Origin: Planctomycetales bacterium
GTDB taxonomy: Bacteria > Planctomycetota > Phycisphaerae > SM23-33
Reading direction: 5' to 3'
NCBI GenBank assembly: GCA_030631085.1
Contig: DAOVLV010000073.1
Span: forward strand, 1-7,731
DNA length: 7,731 bases
Position numbers and translations under genes: made by a program. Below, piece by piece: positions 1 through 6,690 of this stretch (within the stretch, counting starts at the first letter, position 1; the number at the start of each line of letters is the position of its first letter). Below the pieces are notes generated by a model. That model worked only from the letters and a program-made list of their open reading frames with translations. It had not been told where the DNA came from and did no database searches.

Positions 1-17
1 ATACCAAAGTAGAAATG

Positions 18-92
18 TCCGCTTTCCTGACAATAAAAAGGAGAGCGGATGAAATAGGGGAAGGGCCGCCATTAGGGACGCTAACCTATTTC
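18..92 (+). other. Two consecutive stem-loops, function unknown
   Basis: Two predicted hairpins lie in the non-coding left end. The first pairs 18-27 with 40-49 (10 bp, one G-T wobble, 12-nt loop). The second pairs 51-58 with 85-92 (8 bp), and an alternative register pairs 57-62 with 90-95. Neither is followed by a T run, so they are not obvious terminators. The region could be the 3' end of an upstream transcript or a structured 5' leader of the zinc-ribbon gene. I could not match it to the conserved core of any riboswitch class I know. Confidence 0.35.
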
Positions 93-116
93 CCCAAGGC
101 CGTTGCAAAATAACAT

Positions 117-150
117 AAGGGACGATTGTTACCCCGAGCAGTTCCTTTTT
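117..150 (+). terminator. Weak terminator-like hairpin
   Basis: Bases 117-123 pair with 141-147 (7 bp including one G-T wobble) across a 17-nt loop, and a run of five T ends at 150. The stem is short and AT-containing, so termination is plausible but weak. If real, it would end a transcript arriving from the left, or form the off-state of a structured leader ahead of the gene at 228. Confidence 0.25.
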
Positions 151-227
151 GAACCATGTCTTTTATTCATCCGATTCGCGGTTATGATACGAATATAGTG
201 TAATAGTGTTCTGCCACATGAGGTACG

Positions 228-1013
228 ATGGAACTGCTTTGCGGAAAATGCGGGAATACGCTGAATGTTGTCTGGGAACAGTCCGGCCAGGACATCCGGT
301 GCCCGCATTGCGGAAACACTATCCACATACCGGTAATGGACGATTCGGCTCCGACCCACGACGAGGACGACTCCGACGCTCCGGCGGATGATGAATTTCT
401 CACAAAGGCAAGGCTGCTGCTTCAGCGGAAACTTCTGGTCATCTGCGGCTCGTGCGGCGAGCGGTTGACGGTCGAGCAGAGGCTGGCGGGTAAGGTGCTT
501 CGCTGTCCCGCATGTGGCGGGCAGATTCATATCCCACACCAGGCCGATGAGGATGACCTCCCCGACATCTCGACACGCATGGACGTTCTGGACATAACCG
601 AGAAACCAGAGCCTTCGCCGATAGAATCGGATGCGTACCTGTCGGCGGAATCCGACGAAGATCGAGGCTGGGGCAGATGGCCCATTGCAATTGTCCTGAT
701 TGTGATGACCGGATTGGCAGGAATAGCCATCGGATACATCCTGCGCGGGCAAGGCGGTGATACCCCCGACGAGAAACCACCAACAAGCACCGCCCCAGCC
801 AGGCCTGAACCGGCTCCGACTACAAAGCCGACGGTTACGATACCTCCTGTCGTCGCAACGACCGTGCCTGTAACTCCGAAGCCGAAGCCAAAGGCGGTAT
901 TGAAGGTCCGGCAGGCGAAGACGGCGATTCTGGCCGACGGGGTAGTTCCCGCGCCTCTCGGCAGGATGTTCCTGTACGTAAAGGTCGATGTCATCGCCGG
1001 CGAGGACGCCTAG
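228..1013 (+). CDS. Zinc-ribbon single-pass membrane protein, N-terminal part (ends at in-frame amber)
   Basis: I recognise the architecture but not a named family. Two CxxC...CxxC zinc ribbons come first (Cys5, 8, 25, 28 and Cys73, 76, 93, 96), each ending in the sequence IHIP and separated by an acidic linker. A hydrophobic segment at about residues 152-172 follows an Arg/Trp-rich turn and is probably a transmembrane helix. Next is a Pro/Thr-rich linker (about 178-225) and the start of a beta-rich domain. Cytoplasmic zinc ribbons joined by one helix to an outer domain are common in planctomycete proteins of unknown role. The ORF stops at TAG 1011-1013 in the middle of that last domain, and the same frame stays open to 1586, so this is very likely the front part of a 452-residue protein. 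The ATG at 228 is preceded by a weak GAGG at 220-223. Confidence 0.7.
   Translation: MELLCGKCGNTLNVVWEQSGQDIRCPHCGNTIHIPVMDDSAPTHDEDDSDAPADDEFLTKARLLLQRKLLVICGSCGERLTVEQRLAGKVLRCPACGGQIHIPHQADEDDLPDISTRMDVLDITEKPEPSPIESDAYLSAESDEDRGWGRWPIAIVLIVMTGLAGIAIGYILRGQGGDTPDEKPPTSTAPARPEPAPTTKPTVTIPPVVATTVPVTPKPKPKAVLKVRQAKTAILADGVVPAPLGRMFLYVKVDVIAGEDA
1011..1013 (+). other. In-frame amber codon interrupting the zinc-ribbon gene
   Basis: TAG falls at codon 262 of a frame that runs open from 228 to the TGA at 1584-1586. Upstream it reads VDVIAGEDA and downstream SINVTGGDVVLESD, which looks like one uninterrupted beta-strand domain. There is no change of frame across it. It may be a nonsense mutation, a sequencing or assembly error, a suppressed stop, or pyrrolysine; the sequence alone cannot decide. 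Confidence 0.6.
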
Positions 1014-1040
1014 TCGATTAATGTTACGGGCGGGGACGTA

Positions 1041-1586
1041 GTGTTGGAGAGCGATGCCGGTAAAATCGCGCCGCTAGGCCTGGCTGCGACCGGTTCAATT
1101 GTGCCGATGGTTGCTCGTGGCGGGATGATTGTTGTGAAACCGTTGGCTGGGAGAATCGAAACCTTTGTCTTTGTCGTGCCGGAGGATTTAGCGGGTGGGA
1201 CGTTGAAAATCGCCGGTATCGGCAAGGCCCGATTGCCCGCGCTACCCGCCGTCGCCATGCCCGACCCGTCAGAAATAGTCGGCGAGTATGTCGAAGCCGG
1301 TCGGTATCTTCGCCTGGCCTTCGAGAATCCGATAATGGAGTCTCTGCGGACGGGGGGTGTTCACGGGCTTGTTATCAGGAAACAAGGCCGGCGTTTGGCA
1401 ATCGCGTTTCTGACGACGGATATGCGGGGCATGGCACATTCAGCAAAGGCTGGGACATATGCCGCTATACTCACCGATGGAAAAACCCGCCTGCGATGCA
1501 ATCTCCGCCTGATCGATTCGGGCAAACGACTCATTCTCTACCTGTCGGAAAAACCCTATCATCAGATTGTCTATAAGAAGGAATGA
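1041..1586 (+). CDS. C-terminal continuation of the zinc-ribbon membrane protein
   Basis: This is in the same frame as the preceding ORF and separated from it only by the amber codon at 1011-1013, so it is best read as residues 263-452 of one protein. The coordinates given start at a GTG codon at 1041, which has a GGGG stretch at 1032-1035 five bases upstream and could permit restart. The open frame itself begins right after the amber at 1014. The translated part has alternating hydrophobic strands and glycine turns (for example MIVVKPLAGRIETFVFVVPE) followed by a second region ending YLSEKPYHQIVYKKE. It has no signal peptide or membrane segment of its own, which argues against an independent gene. 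The function is unknown. It stops at TGA 1584-1586, about 150 bases before glgP. Confidence 0.55.
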   Translation: MLESDAGKIAPLGLAATGSIVPMVARGGMIVVKPLAGRIETFVFVVPEDLAGGTLKIAGIGKARLPALPAVAMPDPSEIVGEYVEAGRYLRLAFENPIMESLRTGGVHGLVIRKQGRRLAIAFLTTDMRGMAHSAKAGTYAAILTDGKTRLRCNLRLIDSGKRLILYLSEKPYHQIVYKKE

Positions 1587-1674
1587 TGGGTACGGAAATG
1601 ATGCGAAACACCCAAGCCGACATGCGGGGAAATTGCGCGTAATTTTTCCAAGTAAAATAGCCGATAAAATCAGT

Positions 1675-1703
1675 CGCAGGCGGATTTTTCTCTGCGCCGC
1701 CTG
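1675..1703 (+). other. Stem-loop in the glgP upstream region
   Basis: Bases 1677-1683 pair perfectly with 1697-1703 (7 bp, GC-rich) over a 13-nt loop that contains TTTTT. An alternative 5-bp pairing, 1675-1679 with 1692-1696, uses overlapping bases and cannot form together with the first. No T run follows the stem, so it is more likely part of the glgP 5' untranslated region than a terminator. Confidence 0.35.
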
Positions 1704-1737
1704 TATAACCTTATAAATAAAGGATGAGGACACCTTG

Positions 1738-4293
1738 ATGAAGCCGCTGCGGACGTTCAGGATTGAGCCGTCGCTGCCTGATGAACTGTCAGGTCTGCTT
1801 GACCTTGCTTACAACCTTCGCTGGGCGTGGCGTGGCGAGGTGCGCGAGGTTTTCCGCAGGCTTGATGCGGAATTGTGGGAAACGACCGGGCACAACCCGG
1901 TGGCGATGTTGGGGCAGGTGGATCAGTCCAAGCTGGAGAAGGTTGCCAATGACGCCGGGTTTATGACGCAGTTCCGGCGAGAGCACGACGAGTTGCAGGA
2001 ATACCTCGCCAGAAAAGGATGGTGGTGCAAGCAATACGGTAAGAGCGAGACGCCGCAAATGGCGTATTTCTGCGCCGAGTTCGGGTTGACCGAGTGTATC
2101 CCCATCTACTCCGGCGGCTTGGGGGTTCTTGCGGGCGACCACCTCAAGAGCGCATCGGAATTGTGTCTCCCGCTGGTTGGCGTCGGACTGCTCTATCAGC
2201 AGGGTTATTTCCGCCAGAGGCTCAATGCCGACGGATGGCAACTGGAATCCTATCTTCATAACGACTTCCACAATATGCCGGTCCAGCCTGTAGTCATAGA
2301 CGATAAACCGGTAACGACGGAGGTGAACTTTCCGGGTCGCCGGGTGAAAATCCAGGTATGGGTTGTGCGTGTAGGGCGTATAAATCTGTATCTGCTGGAC
2401 ACCAACGTTCCGGAGAATTCGCCCGAAGACCGTCGGATTACCAACCAGTTATACGGCGGCGACCAGGAAACGCGCATACGCCAGGAAATAATCCTGGGTA
2501 TCGGGGGCGTACGGGCGCTGAGGGCGCTGGGAATCGAGCCGAGGGTCTTTCACACGAACGAAGGACATTCCGCCTTCCTGAGCCTGGAGCGGATTCGCAA
2601 CCTGATGGTAGAAAACGGCGTCTCATTCGATACCGCTCGCGAGGCGGTGTCGGCTTCGAACGTATTCACGACGCATACACCGGTACCGGCAGGTAACGAC
2701 GCATTCGAGCCGGAGATTATTGAACGATACTTCGGACAATACCGAGAGCAGTTGGGACTTTCGCACGGGCAATTCCTCTCGCTGGGACGACAGGGCGACG
2801 GAAACGGCGACGAACCGATGAGCCTGACCGTACTGGCGATGAAACTGAGCAGTAACAGGAACGCCGTCAGCGAACTCCACGGCGAGGTCAGTCGAAAACT
2901 CTGGTCCGGTATCTGGCCCGGTCTTCCGGTCGATGAGGTTCCGATTACGCATTTCACCAACGGCGTTCATACGCGGAGTTGGATAAGTTACAGCCTCACA
3001 GGGCTTTACGACCGGTATCTTGGTCCGGTCTGGAAGGAGCGTCCTGCCGACGAGAGCATATGGAATGCGGTGGAGCAGATTCCCGATACGGAATTGTGGC
3101 GGACGCATGAACGTCGGCGCGAAAGGCTCGTGTCGTTCGCGCGACGGCGCATGCGCGAGCAATTGTCCCGAAGCGGAGCCGGTGCATCGACCCTGGCGAC
3201 AGCGGACGAAGCGCTCGATTCGGAAACACTGACCATCGGTTTTGCGCGACGTTTCGCCACGTACAAACGGGCAAGCCTTATCCTCCAGGACATCGAGCGG
3301 CTGGACCATCTGCTCAACAATACGAAAATGCCCGTCCAGATTATCTTCGCCGGAAAAGCGCACCCGAAGGACAATCCCGGAAAGGAACTGATCCGCCAGA
3401 TAGTGCACATCACCCGCAGACCTGAATTTCGGCGAAAGATCGTCTTCCTCGAAAACTACGATATGAATCTCGCCCGTTACCTTGTGCAGGGAGTGGACGT
3501 CTGGCTGAACACGCCGCTGCGACCGATGGAGGCTTCGGGAACGAGCGGAATGAAAGTTGCCGCCAACGGCGGGCTGAACGTCTCCGTACTCGACGGGTGG
3601 TGGAGTGAAGGTTACAGCCCCGACGTGGGGTGGGCAATCGGTTCGGGCGAAAAATACCAGGACCTCGATTATCAGAACGCCGTCGAAAGCCGGACGCTCT
3701 ACGACCTGCTGGAAAAGGAGGTCGTACCGTTGTTCTATAAACGTGGTTCCGACGGCCTGCCGAGGGGATGGATCGCAAAAATGAAGGCGACGATGCGAAA
3801 ACTTACGCCGTTCTTCAACTCAAATCGCCTGGTGCGCGATTATGCCGAAAATTTCTACCTCCCGGCAATCGAACGATGGGATCACCTGGTAACTGAAGAC
3901 CTCACCGAAGCGAAAAACCTCTCGCAGTGGAAGCAGTGGCTGGTGGAAAAATTCGCCCAGGTGCGGGTCGAGAATGTACGGGACAACATCAACGGCGTCT
4001 CGCACGTAGGACAACCGGTTAAAGTTGAAGCCACCATCATGCTGGGAGAAATCCGCCCGGAGAACATTTCCGTACAATTATATCATGGCCAATTGGACCC
4101 GGACGGACAATTCAAGCAGGGTTCGACGGCGGAAATGACGCCGCAGGGACTCTGCGACGCCGAAGGCAGAGTAAGTTATACCGCAGAGGTTCCATCCGGA
4201 CGGACAGGCCTGGCAGGGTACACCGTGCGAATCCTTCCAAGGCACAACGCCATGCCCGACCCCAGGGAAATGGGACTCATAAAATGGGCGTAA
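1738..4293 (+). CDS. glgP: Alpha-glucan (glycogen/maltodextrin) phosphorylase, DUF3417 type
   Basis: This cytoplasmic enzyme releases glucose 1-phosphate from alpha-1,4-glucan ends using phosphate and pyridoxal phosphate. At 851 residues it fits the bacterial/archaeal DUF3417 phosphorylase group (GT35). The N-terminal DUF3417 segment covers about residues 4-110 (FRIEPSLPDELSGLLDLAYN). The catalytic fold follows, with GGLGVLAGDHLKSA, HTNEGH (272-277), THTPVPAGN (around His313), GFARRFATYKRA (501-512), KAHP (540-543) and the cofactor motif EASGTSGMK with PLP-binding Lys606. A beta-sandwich-like C-terminal domain runs from about 742. No key residue is missing. TTG at 1735 directly precedes ATG 1738. 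I chose the ATG because GAGGA at 1726-1730 is 7 bases upstream of it. The gene appears transcriptionally isolated: a structured 150-base gap lies on its left and a terminator-like repeat on its right. Confidence 0.96.
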   Translation: MKPLRTFRIEPSLPDELSGLLDLAYNLRWAWRGEVREVFRRLDAELWETTGHNPVAMLGQVDQSKLEKVANDAGFMTQFRREHDELQEYLARKGWWCKQYGKSETPQMAYFCAEFGLTECIPIYSGGLGVLAGDHLKSASELCLPLVGVGLLYQQGYFRQRLNADGWQLESYLHNDFHNMPVQPVVIDDKPVTTEVNFPGRRVKIQVWVVRVGRINLYLLDTNVPENSPEDRRITNQLYGGDQETRIRQEIILGIGGVRALRALGIEPRVFHTNEGHSAFLSLERIRNLMVENGVSFDTAREAVSASNVFTTHTPVPAGNDAFEPEIIERYFGQYREQLGLSHGQFLSLGRQGDGNGDEPMSLTVLAMKLSSNRNAVSELHGEVSRKLWSGIWPGLPVDEVPITHFTNGVHTRSWISYSLTGLYDRYLGPVWKERPADESIWNAVEQIPDTELWRTHERRRERLVSFARRRMREQLSRSGAGASTLATADEALDSETLTIGFARRFATYKRASLILQDIERLDHLLNNTKMPVQIIFAGKAHPKDNPGKELIRQIVHITRRPEFRRKIVFLENYDMNLARYLVQGVDVWLNTPLRPMEASGTSGMKVAANGGLNVSVLDGWWSEGYSPDVGWAIGSGEKYQDLDYQNAVESRTLYDLLEKEVVPLFYKRGSDGLPRGWIAKMKATMRKLTPFFNSNRLVRDYAENFYLPAIERWDHLVTEDLTEAKNLSQWKQWLVEKFAQVRVENVRDNINGVSHVGQPVKVEATIMLGEIRPENISVQLYHGQLDPDGQFKQGSTAEMTPQGLCDAEGRVSYTAEVPSGRTGLAGYTVRILPRHNAMPDPREMGLIKWA

Positions 4294-4398
4294 AGAATTA
4301 GCAGGGATGCAGGGGATACACGGGATAAGAATTTAGATAAAGAAAAAAAAGGAAAAAGTTTTTATCCCCTGTATCCCCTGCATCCCTGCTAATTTTTT
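4292..4398 (+). terminator. Probable intrinsic terminator after glgP
   Basis: The long hairpin formed by the inverted repeat downstream of glgP runs directly into a T run (4393-4398). The stem can extend outward by pairing the A-rich end of the TAA stop with these T residues. This would end glgP transcription and insulate thrS. The A-rich opposite side gives a partial T run on the other strand, but no converging gene is visible. Confidence 0.6.
4296..4394. repeat. Inverted repeat, 33-nt arms built of 9-nt units
   Basis: Left arm 4296-4328 and right arm 4362-4394 are reverse complements with a single mismatch (ACACGGG against ACAGGGG). The 33-nt loop is very A-rich. Each arm consists of near-repeats of a 9-mer (TATCCCCTG, TATCCCCTG, CATCCCTGC on the right arm). 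This internal periodicity is unusual for an ordinary terminator and suggests a dispersed palindromic (REP/MITE-like) element that inserted next to the glgP stop. Only one copy is in the window, so dispersal is inferred. Confidence 0.75.
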
Positions 4399-4407
4399 GA
4401 AAAAAGT

Positions 4408-4435
4408 TTGACTTTACATGGTCGGGGGATATGCT
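4408..4435 (+). promoter_or_regulatory. Candidate sigma70 promoter for thrS
   Basis: TTGACT at 4408-4413 (5 of 6 matches to the -35 consensus) is followed after 16 bases by TATGCT at 4430-4435 (4 of 6 matches to the -10 consensus). Transcription would start near 4442. It lies just after the glgP terminator-like repeat and leaves a thrS leader of roughly 185 bases, which is where a leader peptide and RNA structure are found. Confidence 0.45.
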
Positions 4436-4471
4436 TGGGATGTCGGATGCGAATTGCTCCGGCAGCAGGCT

Positions 4472-4501
4472 ATGTTGACAAACACCACTACGAATTCGTG
4501 A
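4472..4501 (+). CDS. Putative threonine-rich leader peptide MLTNTTTNS
   Basis: This nine-codon ORF lies upstream of threonyl-tRNA synthetase. Four of its nine residues are Thr, three of them consecutive (4484-4492), and all four Thr codons are used once (ACA, ACC, ACT, ACG). It begins about 30 bases after the predicted transcription start and stops at TGA 4499-4501, a few bases before a stem-loop. Known attenuator peptides such as thrL, hisL and pheM (ahead of pheST) have the same logic: shortage of the charged tRNA stalls the ribosome on these codons and changes the RNA fold. Against it, the ribosome-binding site is poor (AGG at 4467-4469, only 2 bases from the ATG), and no T-run terminator lies between it and thrS. 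A chance ORF cannot be excluded. Confidence 0.4.
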   Translation: MLTNTTTNS

Positions 4502-4504
4502 CGA

Positions 4505-4581
4505 CCAGGCCGGACAAGTCGAGACCGGTCAGGCATGTGTCCGTGTATTCGGCCTTTGGCGCCTTCAGCGGCAAAGATGCC
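4505..4581 (+). promoter_or_regulatory. thrS leader RNA with mutually exclusive stems
   Basis: Three pairings are possible. Stem A is 4505-4513 with 4525-4533 (9 positions, one mismatch, one G-T, 11-nt loop). Stem B is 4551-4553 with 4579-4581 plus 4554-4558 with 4572-4576 plus 4560-4562 with 4568-4570, around a 5-nt loop. An alternative 8-bp pairing of 4507-4514 with 4548-4555 excludes both. This resembles the segment 2 / 3 / 4 layout of ribosome-controlled attenuators and starts directly after the threonine-rich ORF. No T tract follows stem B, so control would have to act on translation, Rho or RNA stability. The structures were worked out by eye, not by energy calculation. Confidence 0.3.
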
Positions 4582-4628
4582 TCCATATCGGTGATTAACT
4601 CCCGGAGCATATGTAAGCAAACCACGCT

Positions 4629-6614
4629 ATGATAATAGTTAAATTACCAGACGACAGTAGTATGGAATACGACGAAGCGACGCCGTTGCGAGTGGCGGCG
4701 GACATCTCGCCGCGTCTTGCCGACGCTGCGGTCGCTGCCGAGGTGGACGGATCAGTCGTTGACCTGAACACCGAACTGACCAACGGCGAGCATACCGTCA
4801 AAATCCTCACCAGCCGCGACGAACAGGCGCTGGAAATCCTTCGACACACCACTGCTCATATTCTCGCCCAGGCCGTTCGCAGACTCTACGGCGAAAAAGT
4901 TCAGTACACCATAGGCCCGGCATTGACCGACGACTTCCAGTACGGATTCTACTACGACTTCGACCTGCCAGAACCCATAAGCGCGGAAGACTTACCCAAA
5001 ATCGAAGCGGAGATGAAGAAAATCATCGGCGAGAATATCCCTATAATCCGAAGCGAATTGCCGATTGACCAGGCAAGGGCGCGTTTTGCTGAAGCGGGTC
5101 AGGATTACAAGGCCGAGATGATCGACGACCTCGCCCGCGATGAAGGCGTCTCATCCGTCAGCCTTTACGAACAGGGCGATTTCCTGGACATGTGCCGAGG
5201 CCCACACCTGCCGAGCACCGGAAAGGCGGCAAAAGCCTTCAAGTTGCTGACCACAGCAGGGGCATACTGGCGGGGCGATGAGAACAACAAGATGCTCACC
5301 CGCATTTACGGTACCGCCTTTTTCGACAAGAAAGCCCTCGCCGCCCACCTGGAACGCATCGAAGAGGCGAAAAAACGCGACCATCGCGTCCTCGGCAAAC
5401 AACTGGGCCTGTTTATCATTTCCGATGCCGTCGGGCCTGGGCTGCCGTTGTGGATGCCGAAGGGAACCATTTTACGGATGGAACTTGAAGGATGGCTGCG
5501 GAGCGAACTGCTCAAGCGGGGATACCAATCCGTTATCACTCCGCACATCGGAAAGGTGGACCTTTACCGCACCAGCGGGCATTACCCGTACTACGAGCAC
5601 GGGCTTTTCCCAGCCATGGAGGTGGACGAAAACCAGTCCTACCTGCTCAAACCGATGAACTGCCCGCATCACGTACAGATTTACAAGGCCGATCATCGCA
5701 GTTACCGCGACCTTCCGATGAGACTTTCGGAGTTTGGGACTGTCTATCGCCTTGAGCAATCGGGCGAACTGAACGGACTGATCCGCGTCCGCGGATTCAC
5801 GCAGGACGACGCCCATATCTTCTGCACGCCGGAACAACTTGAAGCGGAAATCGAATCCTGCGTCGAACTGACCAAACTCGTCCTGGAGACGCTGAGGCTT
5901 GACAATTACCGCGTAAGAATAGGCCTGCGAGACCCGGACAGCGAAAAATACATCGGCAAGAGCGAGAACTGGGACATGGCGGAGGAAAACATCCGCAACG
6001 TCGTCGGGAAAGTCGGCATGGATTACACCGAAGAACCCGGTGAAGCGGCCTTCTATGGGCCTAAGATAGACTTCGTGGTCAAAGATTGCATCGGCAGGGA
6101 GTGGCAACTCGGTACGATCCAGGTGGATTACAATCTTCCCGAACGGTTCGATTTGGAGTATATAGGCGCTGACAACACCGCGCACAGGCCTGTGATGGTT
6201 CACCGTGCACCGCTCGGCTCGCCGGAGCGGTTTATCGGTATTCTTATCGAGCATTTTGCCGGCGCGTTTCCGTTGTGGCTTGCGCCGGTACAGGTGGCGG
6301 TTCTGCCGGTAAGCGAAAAGTTCAACGAGTACGCCGCAAAAGTCCTATCCGCCGGTAGGGCGGTTGGTCTGCGAATGGAGTCGGACGAGTCGGCCGATAA
6401 AATCGGCGCGAAGATACGCCGGGCGGCGACACAAAAAATTCCGTATATCTTCGTGGTCGGGCAGCGTGAAGTCGAAGCCGACACGGTTTCCGTCCGCAAG
6501 CGCGGAGCCGGCGAAGTCGGCGCTATTGCACTGACAGAAGTAATTGATAAACTTAAAGCCGAAAGAGATTCAAAAGGCGCAGAAGAAGCGTTTACTGAAG
6601 AAAGTAATTCGTAA
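4629..6614 (+). CDS. thrS: Threonyl-tRNA synthetase
   Basis: This enzyme charges tRNA-Thr with threonine using ATP and edits mischarged Ser-tRNA-Thr. At 661 residues it is a full-length bacterial class II ThrRS. The order is: TGS domain (about 1-62); editing domain with His73, His77 (RHTTAH) and Cys189, His193 (DMCRGPH); a linker; the catalytic core with zinc ligands Cys345 (MNCPHH), His396 (DDAHIFC) and His525 (VMVHRA); motif 2 around YRLEQSGELNGLIRVRGF; motif 3 around PLGSPERFIGIL; and the anticodon-binding domain from about 535 to the end. All expected ligands and editing residues are present. The start MIIVKLPDDS aligns with the normal TGS start, but no Shine-Dalgarno lies just before it. 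The last codons (Ser-Asn-Ser-stop) fall inside a palindromic repeat. infC follows 73 bases downstream. Confidence 0.98.
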   Translation: MIIVKLPDDSSMEYDEATPLRVAADISPRLADAAVAAEVDGSVVDLNTELTNGEHTVKILTSRDEQALEILRHTTAHILAQAVRRLYGEKVQYTIGPALTDDFQYGFYYDFDLPEPISAEDLPKIEAEMKKIIGENIPIIRSELPIDQARARFAEAGQDYKAEMIDDLARDEGVSSVSLYEQGDFLDMCRGPHLPSTGKAAKAFKLLTTAGAYWRGDENNKMLTRIYGTAFFDKKALAAHLERIEEAKKRDHRVLGKQLGLFIISDAVGPGLPLWMPKGTILRMELEGWLRSELLKRGYQSVITPHIGKVDLYRTSGHYPYYEHGLFPAMEVDENQSYLLKPMNCPHHVQIYKADHRSYRDLPMRLSEFGTVYRLEQSGELNGLIRVRGFTQDDAHIFCTPEQLEAEIESCVELTKLVLETLRLDNYRVRIGLRDPDSEKYIGKSENWDMAEENIRNVVGKVGMDYTEEPGEAAFYGPKIDFVVKDCIGREWQLGTIQVDYNLPERFDLEYIGADNTAHRPVMVHRAPLGSPERFIGILIEHFAGAFPLWLAPVQVAVLPVSEKFNEYAAKVLSAGRAVGLRMESDESADKIGAKIRRAATQKIPYIFVVGQREVEADTVSVRKRGAGEVGAIALTEVIDKLKAERDSKGAEEAFTEESNS

Positions 6615-6667
6615 TTGGTCAAAAAATACCTGATACCCAATTACGAGTTACGAATTACGAATTACGA
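6604..6667. repeat. Heptamer tandem repeat forming a palindrome between thrS and infC
   Basis: Left arm 6604-6618 pairs with right arm 6637-6651 (15 bp, one G-T wobble, 18-nt loop). The right side continues as four tandem heptamers of the form RTTACGA at 6640-6667 (ATTACGA, GTTACGA, ATTACGA, ATTACGA), and the left arm carries the complementary heptamers. The element overlaps the thrS stop codon (6612-6614) and ends six bases before the infC Shine-Dalgarno. Heptamer tandem repeats of this sort are known from other bacteria, notably cyanobacteria. No T run follows the stem, so full termination is unlikely, but partial attenuation or mRNA end protection is possible. Confidence 0.75.
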
Positions 6668-6673
6668 ACATTT

Positions 6674-6690
6674 AGGAGATCGGTACCATC
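6674..6690 (+). promoter_or_regulatory. infC: infC Shine-Dalgarno and AUC initiation codon
   Basis: AGGAG (6674-6678), a 9-base spacer and ATC (6688-6690) form the translation start. A second ATC at 6679-6681 abuts the Shine-Dalgarno and is too close to be used. The strong ribosome site combined with a discriminated start codon is the arrangement by which IF-3 represses its own mRNA. Confidence 0.75.

Noticed and set aside
149..199. Sigma70 promoter for the zinc-ribbon gene
   Set aside because: TATGAT (183-188) and TATAGT (194-199) resemble -10 boxes, but no -35 element lies at 16-18 bases from either. TTGAAC at 149-154 is too far away.
129..994. Overlapping minus-strand ORFs opposite the zinc-ribbon gene
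   Set aside because: The + strand shows eight correctly spaced zinc-ribbon cysteines and a membrane helix. The minus frames show none of these.
1630..1670. Promoter for glgP based on two TAAAAT boxes
   Set aside because: TAAAAT at 1653-1658 and 1665-1670 are good -10 candidates, but no convincing -35 box stands at the right distance from either.
2623..3408. Long minus-strand ORF of 261 residues opposite glgP
   Set aside because: It lies entirely opposite conserved glgP coding sequence and its translation shows no family motif. It is a frame shadow typical of GC-rich genes.
4442..4628. T-box riboswitch ahead of thrS
   Set aside because: The conserved T-box antiterminator sequence (AGGGTGGNACCGCG) is absent, and there is no intrinsic terminator before thrS.
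4408..4632. 74-residue + strand ORF between glgP and thrS
   Set aside because: It starts at a TTG that coincides with the best -35 element, has no ribosome site, overlaps the start of thrS and resembles no known protein. The promoter plus leader reading explains the region better.
5472..6254. Minus-strand ORF of 260 residues opposite thrS
   Set aside because: The + strand encodes the conserved ThrRS catalytic core here. The opposite reading has no recognisable domain.
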